This document shows, piece after piece, positions 44,085 to 52,304 of a stretch of 64,000 nt of DNA. The notes under the pieces were generated by a model, which saw only the letters and a list, made by a program, of their open reading frames with translations, made no database searches and was not told the origin of the DNA. The first letter of the stretch is position 1, and every line of letters begins with the position of its first letter. The stretch comes from Salinispirillum sp. LH 10-3-1 (GTDB lineage: Bacteria; Pseudomonadota; Gammaproteobacteria; Pseudomonadales; Natronospirillaceae): NCBI RefSeq assembly GCF_030643825.1, contig NZ_CP101717.1:1488001-1552000 (forward strand), in the 5' to 3' direction. Both the position numbers and the translations under genes were made by a program.

Positions 44085-45452
44085 CTAGGGTGTTTCGTTG
44101 CCTTTCAGGCCGATGCTGAATTGCTCCAGATAGGCATTGGGGCTGCTGGCATCGAAAGGCACGCCATCAATGAAGGTGGTGTGTTCGATCGGACGAATGC
44201 CGCCATTGAGGGTGGTGAAGTCCGGGAAGGCTGATGCTGGTAGCTTGCCTTCGGAGATCAATTCCTGGGCGGCCTGTTCGTAGACTTCTGGTAGGAACAC
44301 CTTGCGGGCAATGTCCATGTACCATTCGTCAGGCTTTTGTTCCGGAATTTGACCCCAACGGCGCATTTGCGTGAGGTACCAAACTGCATCGCCGTAGAAG
44401 GGGTAGGTGGCGTTGTAGCGGAAGAACACGTTGAAGTCGGGTGCGTCACGCACATCACCTTTCTCAAACTCGAAGATGCCGGTCATGCTGTTGGCGATGA
44501 CCTCATAGTCGGCACCGACATAATAAGGCTGTGAGATGATGCGCGCGGCTTCAGGGCGGTTGGCGTTATTATCGGCGTCCAGCCAGTAGCCAGCGCGAAT
44601 CAGCGCCTTAACGACGCGGATGTGGGTGTTGGGGTTTTGTTCGGCCCATTCGTTGCTGACGCCGAAGACTTTCTCCGCGACGTTGTTACGAATGTCGTAG
44701 TCGGTCACGACCGGCACGCCGATGCCACGAAACACCGCTTGCTGGTTCCACGGTTCACCCACGCAATAACCATTGATGGTGCCGGACTCCAGCGTGGCAG
44801 GCATTTGTGGCGGTGGGGTAACGGAGATCAGGACGTCGGCGTCGATTTGTCCGGCAATGTCACCGCGGTTGGGTGCGTAGTACCCGGGATGAATCCCAGC
44901 AGAGGCAAGCCAGTAGCGCAGTTCGTAGTTGTGGGTCGACACCGGGAACACCATGCCGAGATTGAAGTTCTCACCGCGATCACGAAATTCTTCAATCACT
45001 GGCAGCAGCGCTTCGGCGGAATTCGGGTGAACCGGCTTACCGTCCACCAGTTCGAGATGCGGTTTCATGCTGGCCCAGACATCGTTAGACATGGTACAAG
45101 CATTGCCATTGAGGTCCATGGTGAATGCGGTCACTACGTGTGCTTCAGTGCCAAAACCGATGGTTGCGCCCAGGGGCTGACCGGCCAGCATGTGAGCGCC
45201 ATCGAGGTCGCCGGTGATGACACGTTCCAACAGCACGCGCCAGTTGGCTTGGGCTTCCAGTTCTACGAAAAGGCCTTCGTCTTCGAAGTACCCACGTTCA
45301 TAGGCAATGGCAAGGGGTACCATGTCGGTCAGCTTTATGAAGCCGAATTTGAGGTCTTCTTTCTCTGGCCAGCCTGTTTGGGCGATGGCAACGGATGTCG
45401 CCAAGCCAGCAGCGAGGCCTAGAGAAACGCTTAGGGTCGTCAGTTTACTCAT
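44085..45452 (-). CDS. nrtA: Nitrate-binding protein (NrtA/NasF/CmpA family)
   Basis: The 455-residue precursor has a signal peptide (about 1-24, cleavage after AIAQ). The mature protein has [20 protein letters not shown] and [14 protein letters not shown], typical of nitrate/bicarbonate-binding proteins. CmpA and NrtA are close relatives; the adjacent nasS-nasT genes and leader favour nitrate. I chose ATG at 45452, behind GGAGAATCCG. It is the first gene after the sigma-54/antiterminator leader. Confidence 0.9.
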   Translation of the reverse strand: MSKLTTLSVSLGLAAGLATSVAIAQTGWPEKEDLKFGFIKLTDMVPLAIAYERGYFEDEGLFVELEAQANWRVLLERVITGDLDGAHMLAGQPLGATIGFGTEAHVVTAFTMDLNGNACTMSNDVWASMKPHLELVDGKPVHPNSAEALLPVIEEFRDRGENFNLGMVFPVSTHNYELRYWLASAGIHPGYYAPNRGDIAGQIDADVLISVTPPPQMPATLESGTINGYCVGEPWNQQAVFRGIGVPVVTDYDIRNNVAEKVFGVSNEWAEQNPNTHIRVVKALIRAGYWLDADNNANRPEAARIISQPYYVGADYEVIANSMTGIFEFEKGDVRDAPDFNVFFRYNATYPFYGDAVWYLTQMRRWGQIPEQKPDEWYMDIARKVFLPEVYEQAAQELISEGKLPASAFPDFTTLNGGIRPIEHTTFIDGVPFDASSPNAYLEQFSIGLKGNETP

Positions 45453-45485
45453 CGGATTCTCCGTGTATGAAAAAGCGCCGTGCAT

Positions 45486-45532
45486 AAAAAAAGCGCCAAA
45501 CCACCACTCTGTTAAGAGTGACCATTTGGCGC
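45486..45532 (-). terminator. Leader terminator upstream of nrtA
   Basis: On the minus strand GCGCCAAA pairs with TTTGGCGC around an inner CACTCT/AGAGTG stem, followed by seven T (45492-45486). It lies about 35 bases before the nrtA ATG, within the presumed transcript, so it would stop nrtABD expression unless antiterminated. Confidence 0.88.
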
Positions 45533-45569
45533 CATTGCCTTGATCAAATTGTGTGGCCTTCGTTGGCCA
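45520..45569 (-). promoter_or_regulatory. ANTAR-type RNA target (two hairpins) for NasT
   Basis: On the minus strand, hairpin P1 (45569-45554) is TGGCC, loop AACGAA, GGCCA: a six-base loop with A at position 1 and G at 4, the known ANTAR signature. A second hairpin, P2 (45545-45520), is weaker: GATC/GGTC and GGC/GCC stems around a six-base loop AATGGC, again A1 and G4. P2 uses bases of the terminator's 5' arm, so NasT binding would prevent the terminator. P1 is convincing; P2 is less so. Confidence 0.7.
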
Positions 45570-45594
45570 TTCGTATTCTATTCATAGGAAATAA

Positions 45595-45610
45595 TGCAGG
45601 TGCCGTGCCA
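45595..45610 (-). promoter_or_regulatory. Sigma-54 promoter for nrtABD
   Basis: The minus strand reads TGGCACG, GCAC, CTGCA, which matches the sigma-54 consensus (TGGCACG-N4-TTGCW) at all but one position, with correct GG/GC spacing. Transcription would begin near 45585, about 16 bases before the first ANTAR hairpin. This fits nitrogen-limitation control through NtrC. Confidence 0.75.
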
Positions 45611-45730
45611 CACTGGAGCATGAGTGGAGAAAGTCAGGTATTTCAATGAGTTGCGAGCCTGTCTGTGCTTTCGGCGGGCCAATGCAGTGCCGAGTGTTGT
45701 GTGAGATAAGCACCAGTTCAGGGCGTTTAG

Positions 45731-45746
45731 GCACCGTGCCTGTGCA
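45731..45746. promoter_or_regulatory. Possible NtrC enhancer site
   Basis: GCACC-N5-TGTGC (GCACCGTGCCTGTGC) is close to the GCACC-N5-GGTGC NtrC consensus and lies about 120-135 bases upstream of the -24 box, a usual enhancer distance. A single match is weak evidence. Confidence 0.4.
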
Positions 45747-45761
45747 GTCGAGGGTTGGTGG

Positions 45762-45812
45762 AAGGTGGGTGGCCCTCTGGCCGAACTTTCGCGCAGAGGG
45801 CTGCGCTCCTAC
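45762..45812. repeat. REP family A pair after nasS
   Basis: A degraded forward copy (GGCCCTCTGGCC) and an intact reverse copy ending GCTCCTAC. The CTA on this strand is the TAG stop of nasS. Confidence 0.75.
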
Positions 45813-46882
45813 GTTGGGCACGGGATATTTAACGATTCTGCGGCGCGGCGATACAGGTCGGTACGGTACACGTCGGCAACCAGTGTTGGTGGTAAGTCCA
45901 AGGCCGCTGCACTCAGCTCTTGCAGTTGCTGGGTTATCCAATGGCCGTGTGCAGGCCATGGCACCGTGGCATCGTGCTGAAAAAAATGTTTGTGCGTGGC
46001 GGGCAGTGCGGTGCCTTGAGGGGCAGACATTTGCTGAACAGCCGCTTGCAGGACGTCGCGGTCTAAGCCGAGGTAGTCGGGCTGGCAGAGCATGCCGCTG
46101 ATGTCGTTGCGATTTTCGGGGCGGTCGAGCCACTGGCAAGCGCGTATCAGGGCGCGTATCAGTTGGTGGTGCATCTCCTCATGCGCTGTGGCCCACTGTT
46201 GCGTAACACCGAATACTTTTTCCGGTGCGTTCGGCCAGATATCATGGCCCGTCAGCAGGATGTCTCCGAGCCCCTTGCGTTGTGCTATCGCATTGTACGG
46301 CTCGCCGACACAGAAGCCGTCGATATCGCCTTGCTCTAATGCCGAGACCATCATCGGCGGAGGTACGACGACGATGTTAAGGTCTTGCTCCGGATTTACT
46401 CCGCCCGATTTCAGCCACGTACGGAGTAAGAAATGATGCATGGAATGGGGGTGCACAATGGCCAGCGTCAGTGGGCGCGCCCGCGTGGCGCTGTCTCGCG
46501 TCAGCGCGCTGAGTCGTTGCGCCCACTCGGCGGGTGTGGTCGGCTGAGGGAGCGCGCTGCTCTGCTGGGTTAAGTCCGATGATAAGGCTTTGCTGACCGT
46601 CATGGCATTGCCATTCAACCCCAAACTGAGAGCGGTCAGCATCGGCTTACGCACGGAGCCCAGACCCAGTGTGCTGGCAAAGGGGATGGGGGCGAGCATG
46701 TGCGCGCCATCTAAAATGCCAAAAGCCACCTTGTCACGAATGGTCGCCCAGGATGACTCGCGTACGAGGCTGACGTTCAGGCCTTCTGCTTTGTAGAGGC
46801 CCAGTTCTTGCGCGACTATTAATGGCGCGGCGTCGAGAAGTGGCATAAAGCCTAGCTTCAGTGGGGATTCCGTAGATGACAT
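45809..46882 (-). CDS. nasS: Nitrate/nitrite sensor NasS
   Basis: The 357-residue protein resembles NrtA over its length (LKLGFMPLLDAAPLIVAQELG, GEPYNAIAQRKGLGD) but has no signal peptide, as expected for the cytoplasmic sensor NasS. In Azotobacter and Paracoccus, NasS binds NasT without nitrate and releases it when nitrate is bound. It starts 10 bases after nasT, with its GGAG site overlapping the nasT stop. The TAG stop lies in a REP. Confidence 0.88.
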   Translation of the reverse strand: MSSTESPLKLGFMPLLDAAPLIVAQELGLYKAEGLNVSLVRESSWATIRDKVAFGILDGAHMLAPIPFASTLGLGSVRKPMLTALSLGLNGNAMTVSKALSSDLTQQSSALPQPTTPAEWAQRLSALTRDSATRARPLTLAIVHPHSMHHFLLRTWLKSGGVNPEQDLNIVVVPPPMMVSALEQGDIDGFCVGEPYNAIAQRKGLGDILLTGHDIWPNAPEKVFGVTQQWATAHEEMHHQLIRALIRACQWLDRPENRNDISGMLCQPDYLGLDRDVLQAAVQQMSAPQGTALPATHKHFFQHDATVPWPAHGHWITQQLQELSAAALDLPPTLVADVYRTDLYRRAAESLNIPCPT

Positions 46883-46892
46883 GTGCTTACTC

Positions 46893-47477
46893 CTACAATA
46901 TCTCGAAGACGGAAATGACGTTGCGGGCTACGTCGGCCAGGCGGACACTGCGGTCCATGGCCATTTTGCGCAGCGCGTCGTAGGCTTGGCGTTCATCCAC
47001 TTGGCGATGCTTCATGATCAAGCCTTTGGCTTTCTCAATGATTTTGCGATCCGCCAATTCGTTGCGGGCAATATCGAGTTCTTGGCGGAGTGCTTGGAAT
47101 TCGCGAAAGCGTGCGACAGCCACGGCAAGTGTTGATTTAATGCGCTCGGGGCGCATGCCATTCGCCACGTAGGCACTGACACCAGAACGAATGGCCTGCT
47201 CAATAAAGCTGGAGTCATCTTGGTCGGAGTACATGACCACGGGGCGAGGGTTGTGCACGGACAACTGAGACATCTGTTCCAGCACGTCACGGTCGGGCGC
47301 GTCGACGTCGATGATGATCATGTCGGGCTGCCAGTGAGCAACGGTATCATTGAGGCTGGTGTGGCAGTCGATGCGCTTGACGGTATGGTGACCGGCGTCT
47401 GCGAGCGCTTGTTCTAAGATGGCAGCTCGGCCAGGCTCGTTGTCCACAAGTAGTACGCGCAGTGGGGTGTCTGACAT
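46893..47477 (-). CDS. nasT: ANTAR-type antiterminator response regulator NasT
   Basis: The 194-residue protein has a receiver-like domain (about 1-125; RVLLVDNEP, IIIDVDAPD). The C-terminal ANTAR RNA-binding domain (about 135-190) includes KIIEKAKGLIMKHRQVDERQAYDALRK split by the usual AmiR/NasR helices. NasT binds hexaloop RNA hairpins to prevent termination. The leader upstream of nrtA contains such a hairpin and terminator, so nrtABD is the likely target. Confidence 0.92.
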   Translation of the reverse strand: MSDTPLRVLLVDNEPGRAAILEQALADAGHHTVKRIDCHTSLNDTVAHWQPDMIIIDVDAPDRDVLEQMSQLSVHNPRPVVMYSDQDDSSFIEQAIRSGVSAYVANGMRPERIKSTLAVAVARFREFQALRQELDIARNELADRKIIEKAKGLIMKHRQVDERQAYDALRKMAMDRSVRLADVARNVISVFEIL

Positions 47478-47628
47478 CGCGGGCTCACAAAAAGGGTGTA
47501 GGTGCTCTTTTGTGAAGTTGCAATTTCAGTGCCTGCTTTTAGGGCAGTACGGGTGAGTTTTCCATGATAAAAGCCCTGCAATGAGGCGTTAAGGATTTTT
47601 TTCGGTATCACTTTGGTGCGTGAAGGTC

Positions 47629-47711
47629 GTAGGAGGCCAGCCCTCTGGCCGAAGCTCTGCACGGGATACTGTTACTATGGCAAATTTTTCTATGCGGGTA
47701 TGAATACCCGC
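47629..47711. repeat. REP A copy and REP B copy upstream of nasT
   Basis: A single forward family A copy (47629-47652) with GGCCAGCCCTCTGGCC is followed by a family B palindrome, GCGGGTATGAATACCCGC (47694-47711). They lie between divergently placed nasT and the DUF2721 gene's 3' side. Confidence 0.75.
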
Positions 47712-47734
47712 CCTTCATGGTAGCTTTCTGCGGG

Positions 47735-48157
47735 TTAGGCTTCGTCGAAACCCTTCACCTCGCCACGCGGTCGGTCTAGCCCTTGCAACTGAATGCGTAT
47801 GGCGTAACCCGAGATAACAATCTCAAACAGGCTGATAAACAGTGAAATCAGTAAGGCGACCAAGCTGCCACCAAAACAGTAGATGGCCGCAGGATCGAAC
47901 TCCAGCAGATTGAGCAGCATGCTGACGGTGCACAAAATAAAAGCAATGGCACCCCATGCCTGCATTGCACGAATTAGACGCACACGGGTGCGCAGATGCT
48001 CGATTTGCAAGCGCATAAACCGACTGGGTGTCTGTTGGTGTTGTTGATACAGGTTGCGGATCAACTGCGAGATCACAATGAACCGATTGGTGTACGCCAA
48101 CATCAACAGAGAAATTGCAGGAAACAGTAAAGCGGGAGTGGTTAGACTAAATTCCAT
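47735..48157 (-). CDS. DUF2721 membrane protein
   Basis: The 140-residue protein has three predicted membrane segments (about 8-28, 68-88, 95-118), and matches DUF2721, an uncharacterised family. It opens LTTPALLFPAISLLMLAYTNRF, followed by a basic cytoplasmic stretch. It is divergent from the TerB-like gene with about 70 bases between. The function is unknown. Confidence 0.7.
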   Translation of the reverse strand: MEFSLTTPALLFPAISLLMLAYTNRFIVISQLIRNLYQQHQQTPSRFMRLQIEHLRTRVRLIRAMQAWGAIAFILCTVSMLLNLLEFDPAAIYCFGGSLVALLISLFISLFEIVISGYAIRIQLQGLDRPRGEVKGFDEA

Positions 48158-48227
48158 GTGTTTGCGCCGCGTCTCTTAATAACCATTGATATACTAACGT
48201 CAAATGACCTTAACAACGAGACAGAAT

Positions 48228-48674
48228 ATGCTGAGTAAATTGTTTGAGTGGTTTAAAGCAGAAACCGAATCCCCCTCCAGCGCCCCCCGTGTAGACTTGG
48301 CCGCGGCTGTGTTGATGGTGGAAGTGACCATGGCGGATCACCGGATTGAGCCAGAAGAGGATGCCATGTTGCGTAAGCTTTTTCGTGAGTCACTGAACTT
48401 GTCAGAAGCCGATGTTGAAAAGCTGATGGTGGAAGCGTTAGCTGAGCAAGAGCAAACTCTGGACCTTTATCAATACACACGTGTTATCAATGACTCTTTT
48501 GGGGCCATCGAGAAATTTGAGTTGATGGTGGATTTTTGGTTGCTAGGATTCGCCGATGGACATGTGGATCGATATGAAGACTATATGGTGCGGAAGGTGG
48601 CCGATCTGCTCTACGTGCCGCACAGTGACTTTATGATGGCGAAGCAGGAAGCTCGTACGCGGCTTGGTCTGTGA
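48228..48674 (+). CDS. TerB-like (tellurite-resistance/DjlA-type helical) protein
   Basis: The 148-residue all-helical acidic protein has the TerB fold with LAAAVLMVEVTMADHRIEPEE (about 25-45), whose acidic segment may bind metal. TerB/DUF533-type proteins occur in many bacteria, often without tellurite genes. I chose ATG at 48228 with GAGA upstream; a start at 48204 is possible. The function is unknown. Confidence 0.78.
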   Translation: MLSKLFEWFKAETESPSSAPRVDLAAAVLMVEVTMADHRIEPEEDAMLRKLFRESLNLSEADVEKLMVEALAEQEQTLDLYQYTRVINDSFGAIEKFELMVDFWLLGFADGHVDRYEDYMVRKVADLLYVPHSDFMMAKQEARTRLGL

Positions 48675-48688
48675 GGCTGGCCGGTGGG

Positions 48689-48740
48689 GCGGGTATTTAT
48701 ACCCGCGCCGTCAATTGGCGGGTGCAAGCACCCGCCCTAC
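48689..48740. repeat. Two family B palindromes downstream of the TerB-like gene
   Basis: GCGGGTATTTATACCCGC (48689-48706) and GGCGGGTGCAAGCACCCGCC ending in CTAC (48717-48740). The second has a different loop but paired arms. Confidence 0.75.
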
Positions 48741-48791
48741 GTGGCCTTACAGGGTCGAAGAGTGCTGTGTGCTCCGCTGAAAAATATTTAT

Positions 48792-48809
48792 GTTGACCGT
48801 GTGATCAAC
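48792..48809. promoter_or_regulatory. Possible operator (GTTGACCGTGTGATCAAC) upstream of cdd
   Basis: An 18-base imperfect palindrome with GTTGA/TCAAC ends lies about 60 bases before the cdd ATG, in a suitable place for a repressor of the nucleoside salvage operon. The binding protein is unknown and not encoded nearby. Confidence 0.4.
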
Positions 48810-48867
48810 TTTTGGGAGTCTTTACCTAAATAATGATCATCCCAACGTTATTGGCTCTTGAGGTGTT

Positions 48868-49293
48868 ATGAAACAGAAACCTGCCATTGTGAAGCAGCTG
48901 ACTGGCCCGTTGGACGTGGCACGAGCCGCTATGCAACAGGCCTATGTGCCGTATTCTAATTTTTCCGTCGGTGCAGTCGTGGTCAGTACCTCAGGACGAA
49001 TGTACTCCGGCTGTAATGTGGAGAATGCAGCTTACCCAGAGGGTACCTGTGCAGAAGCCGGAGCAATAGCGGCCATGGTGTTGGCTGGAGAACGTGATAT
49101 TGCAGAAATCTATGTCATGGGCGAGGGCGATGAAATGGTGACCCCCTGTGGTGGCTGTCGTCAGAAAATTCGTGAGTTTGCTGCACCGCACACACCCATT
49201 CACATCTGCAACACTGAGGCCATTCGCGCCACTCTGACGTTGGATGACTTATTACCGCATTCATTTGGCCCCGGGCATCTGGAAAGCCGCTAA
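48868..49293 (+). CDS. cdd: Cytidine deaminase (tetrameric, zinc)
   Basis: The 141-residue enzyme has the catalytic CAE (Cys61, Glu63) and the PCGGC zinc ligands Cys94 and Cys97, the Bacillus-type small tetrameric form rather than the larger E. coli dimer. It deaminates cytidine and deoxycytidine to uridine compounds. It is first of the cdd-PNP-deoC-deoA-deoB set. A possible operator lies upstream, and a ribosome site (GAGGTGTT) precedes the ATG. Confidence 0.92.
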   Translation: MKQKPAIVKQLTGPLDVARAAMQQAYVPYSNFSVGAVVVSTSGRMYSGCNVENAAYPEGTCAEAGAIAAMVLAGERDIAEIYVMGEGDEMVTPCGGCRQKIREFAAPHTPIHICNTEAIRATLTLDDLLPHSFGPGHLESR

Positions 49294-49331
49294 AATAGAT
49301 TAGGAATAACAATGAAAATTAAGGTGAAGCT

Positions 49332-50144
49332 ATGAAAGCGTATCATCGTGCTGCCGCGTATTTGCGAGATCGACTGGACGGGCGCGTGCCGCGCATCGGT
49401 ATTACTCTGGGCAGTGGTCTGGGTGCGTTGGCGGATGACATTCAAGACGCCATTGTCGTGCCTTACGCCGACATCCCCGGCTTTCCGGTGTCTACCGTAC
49501 ATGGTCACAAAGGCCAACTGGTGTTTGGCCAGCTGGGCGGGCAATTTGTGGCCTGTATGCAGGGGCGGTTTCACCTCTATGAAGGCCATGAGCCAGCAGC
49601 GTTGCAAATCCCTATTCGCGCTTTGCGCCTGATCGGCTGTGAGTTGTTGGTGTTGACCAATGCCGCAGGCAGTATCCATGAAGCCATGGGGCCTGGCAGT
49701 CTGATGTTGATTGACGACCATATCAATTTTTCTGGCGTTAACCCGTTGGTCGGTGGCAACGATGAAGAGATTGGGCCACGTTTCCCTGATTTGACCGAAG
49801 CGTACAGTAAGCATCAAGGCGTGGTGATGCAAACCGCGGCCGGTGAACTGGGTATAGAATTGTTCAGCGGTACCTATCTATGGACCATTGGGCCAAGCTT
49901 CGAAACACCGGCTGAAATTCGTCTGTATCGCCAATGGGGCGCTGACGCCGTAGGCATGAGCACGGTGCCTGAAACCATCATCGCGCGCCACTGCGGTATG
50001 GAAGTGGTGGCGGTGTCGTCGATCACCAATCTGTGCGCCGGCATGACCGGGAATGTACTCAGCCACGAAGAAACCCTGCGAGAAGGGGCGAAAGCCGCTG
50101 AGAAAATGAGCCGACTGATCGTCCGTTGGCTGGAGGCGCAATAA
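49332..50144 (+). CDS. Purine nucleoside phosphorylase (trimeric type)
   Basis: The 270-residue protein has the trimeric PNP/XapA layout: GSGLG near the N terminus, VHGHKGQLVFGQ, the base-recognition FETPAEIR and TVPETIIARHCG. It cleaves inosine, guanosine or xanthosine with phosphate. The unrelated hexameric DeoD is usual in enterobacterial deo operons. It starts 38 bases after cdd and ends 1 base before deoC. Confidence 0.88.
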   Translation: MKAYHRAAAYLRDRLDGRVPRIGITLGSGLGALADDIQDAIVVPYADIPGFPVSTVHGHKGQLVFGQLGGQFVACMQGRFHLYEGHEPAALQIPIRALRLIGCELLVLTNAAGSIHEAMGPGSLMLIDDHINFSGVNPLVGGNDEEIGPRFPDLTEAYSKHQGVVMQTAAGELGIELFSGTYLWTIGPSFETPAEIRLYRQWGADAVGMSTVPETIIARHCGMEVVAVSSITNLCAGMTGNVLSHEETLREGAKAAEKMSRLIVRWLEAQ

Positions 50145-50145
50145 G

Positions 50146-50955
50146 ATGACTCAGGATGCCGTGACTATGAATATGCGCCAGGCTGCAGCCCGAAAAGCAT
50201 TGAGCCTGCTGGATCTGACCAGCTTGAACGATAACGATACGGAAGAAAGCATCGCTAAGTTGTGTGCACAAACTGTACATAAAGACGCCCAAGGTCATGA
50301 GCTGTCGGTGGCGGCCATCTGCATTTACCCGCGCTTTATACCCTTTGCGCGTGCCGAATTGCGCCGTTTAGGTCGTTCGCAGGTGCGTATTGCCACCGTG
50401 AGCAACTTCCCACACGGCCGTGCCGACCTCAGCGCAGCGGTCGCTGAAACCGCTGCATGTGTGGCCTACGGGACCGATGAAGTGGATGTGGTGTTTCCTT
50501 ATCAGGCGTTTCTGGAGGGCAATACGCAGATTGGGCACGACATCGTTGCCGCCTGCAAAGCGGAATGTGGCACACGGGTGAAATTGAAGGTGATACTGGA
50601 AACCGGTGAGTTGAAAGACAGCATCAAGATCATGCAGGCCAGTGAAATCGCCATGGCGGCCGGAGCGGATTTCATCAAGACATCAACCGGTAAGGTGCCG
50701 GTCAATGCCACGCCCGAGGCGGCGCAGGTGATGTTGCAAGCCATTGCCAGCCAACCTCGTGGCGTGGGTTTTAAGCCAGCGGGTGGCGTTAAGGTATTGG
50801 ACGATGCCTTGGTGTATATGAATTTGGTAGAAGAAATTGTGGGGTCAGAGCGCCTTATTCCGGAGTATTTCCGCTTTGGTACCAGCTCACTGCTGAGCGC
50901 TCTATTGGATGAATTGAACCTTTCGACCGACCAGGTCACCTCAGGAGCGTACTGA
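50146..50955 (+). CDS. deoC: Deoxyribose-phosphate aldolase
   Basis: The 269-residue TIM-barrel enzyme cleaves 2-deoxyribose-5-phosphate to acetaldehyde and glyceraldehyde-3-phosphate. Conserved segments include DEVDVVFPY and FIKTSTGK, which holds the Schiff-base lysine. Its stop abuts the deoA ATG without spacing, so the two are tightly coupled. It completes the breakdown path of the deoxynucleoside sugar. Confidence 0.92.
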   Translation: MTQDAVTMNMRQAAARKALSLLDLTSLNDNDTEESIAKLCAQTVHKDAQGHELSVAAICIYPRFIPFARAELRRLGRSQVRIATVSNFPHGRADLSAAVAETAACVAYGTDEVDVVFPYQAFLEGNTQIGHDIVAACKAECGTRVKLKVILETGELKDSIKIMQASEIAMAAGADFIKTSTGKVPVNATPEAAQVMLQAIASQPRGVGFKPAGGVKVLDDALVYMNLVEEIVGSERLIPEYFRFGTSSLLSALLDELNLSTDQVTSGAY

Positions 50956-52278
50956 ATGTTGCCGCAGGAAATTATTCGCGCTAAGCGTGATGGTAAGGCG
51001 TTATCAAAACAGCAAATAGATTTTTTTGTACGTGGTATTACGTCCGGCACCGTGACCGAAGGGCAAATCGCTGCGTTTGCCATGGCTGTCTTCTTTAATG
51101 GTATGAACATGGACGAGCGTGTGGCGCTCACCCAAGCAATGCAGCATTCCGGTTCGGTACTGCAATGGGATGATCTTAAACTGCCTGGCCCGGTGGTGGA
51201 TAAGCATTCGACGGGTGGCGTAGGCGACATGGTGAGCTTGATGCTCGGTCCCATGGTAGCTGCTTGTGGTGGGTATGTGCCCATGATCTCCGGGCGTGGC
51301 CTTGGACATACTGGAGGCACGTTGGATAAGTTCGAGAGCATTCCTGGTTATAATTGTGCGCCTACGTTGAGCACGTTGCGCCGTGTAGTAAAGGATGTTG
51401 GTGTGGCGATCATCGGTCAGACCGGCGATTTGGCGCCCGCGGACAAACGTTTCTACGCCACGCGTGATGTCACCGCGACGGTCGAGTCGATCCCATTGAT
51501 TACCGCGTCAATATTGGCGAAAAAGCTGGCCGCGGGTCTGCAAGCATTGTCGATGGACGTAAAGTGCGGCAACGGCGCCTTTATGGCGGATCTTGCGCAG
51601 GCCACAGAGTTGGCTGAAAGTATTGTGACCGTTGCCAACGAAGCGGGTGTGCGCACCTCAGCCCTGATTACCGACATGAATCAGGTGCTGGGTTCGACGG
51701 CAGGTAATGCGGTGGAAATGTTGGAAGCGGTGGACTATCTGACGGGTAAGCACCGTAACGAGCGTTTGCACGAAGTGACCATGGGCCTGTGTGCACAAAT
51801 GCTGATGTTGAGCGGACTTGCCGACAATGAGCAAAGTGCTCAGCAAGCGCTAAATAACGCCTTGGACAGTGGAGCGGCAGCTGAGAAATTCGCAGAAATG
51901 GTCGCGGGTTTGGGCGGACCAACCGATTTCATTGAACAACCGACGAAATATTTACCCAAAGCGCCGGTCGTGGTACCTGTATTCGCGCGCGAGGCAGGCG
52001 TAGTATCGACTATGCAAACGCGTGATGTAGGTTTGGTGGTGGTGAGCCTGGGCGGTGGCCGCACGCGTGCGGAAGATCGCATAGACCATTCTGTCGGTTT
52101 GAGTGCGTTGGTGAAGCTGGGAGACACCGTTGATGCGGGTCGCCCGTTAGCCATGATCCATGCGCGTACAGAGGCGGAAGCGGAAGAAGCGAAAGAGTTG
52201 TTATTGAACAGCGTGACTGTGAGTACGCAAACCGGGCCCAGTAACCCGGTCATTTATCGTTGTATTGAAGCGACCTAA
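50956..52278 (+). CDS. deoA: Thymidine phosphorylase
   Basis: The 440-residue protein starts [16 protein letters not shown] and has the family signature [20 protein letters not shown] (about 115-134). KHSTGGVGD supplies the phosphate-binding loop. It splits thymidine to thymine and 2-deoxyribose-1-phosphate. It starts immediately after deoC, and deoB follows after about 26 bases. Confidence 0.94.
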   Translation: MLPQEIIRAKRDGKALSKQQIDFFVRGITSGTVTEGQIAAFAMAVFFNGMNMDERVALTQAMQHSGSVLQWDDLKLPGPVVDKHSTGGVGDMVSLMLGPMVAACGGYVPMISGRGLGHTGGTLDKFESIPGYNCAPTLSTLRRVVKDVGVAIIGQTGDLAPADKRFYATRDVTATVESIPLITASILAKKLAAGLQALSMDVKCGNGAFMADLAQATELAESIVTVANEAGVRTSALITDMNQVLGSTAGNAVEMLEAVDYLTGKHRNERLHEVTMGLCAQMLMLSGLADNEQSAQQALNNALDSGAAAEKFAEMVAGLGGPTDFIEQPTKYLPKAPVVVPVFAREAGVVSTMQTRDVGLVVVSLGGGRTRAEDRIDHSVGLSALVKLGDTVDAGRPLAMIHARTEAEAEEAKELLLNSVTVSTQTGPSNPVIYRCIEAT

Positions 52279-52304
52279 CAACGTCGTAACTGAGAGGTGT
52301 TTTC

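Noticed and set aside
46881-46900. REP A copy (GTAGGAG on the minus strand) between nasT and nasS
   Set aside because: Only the seven bases match; they are the nasT stop and the nasS ribosome site, with no palindrome following.
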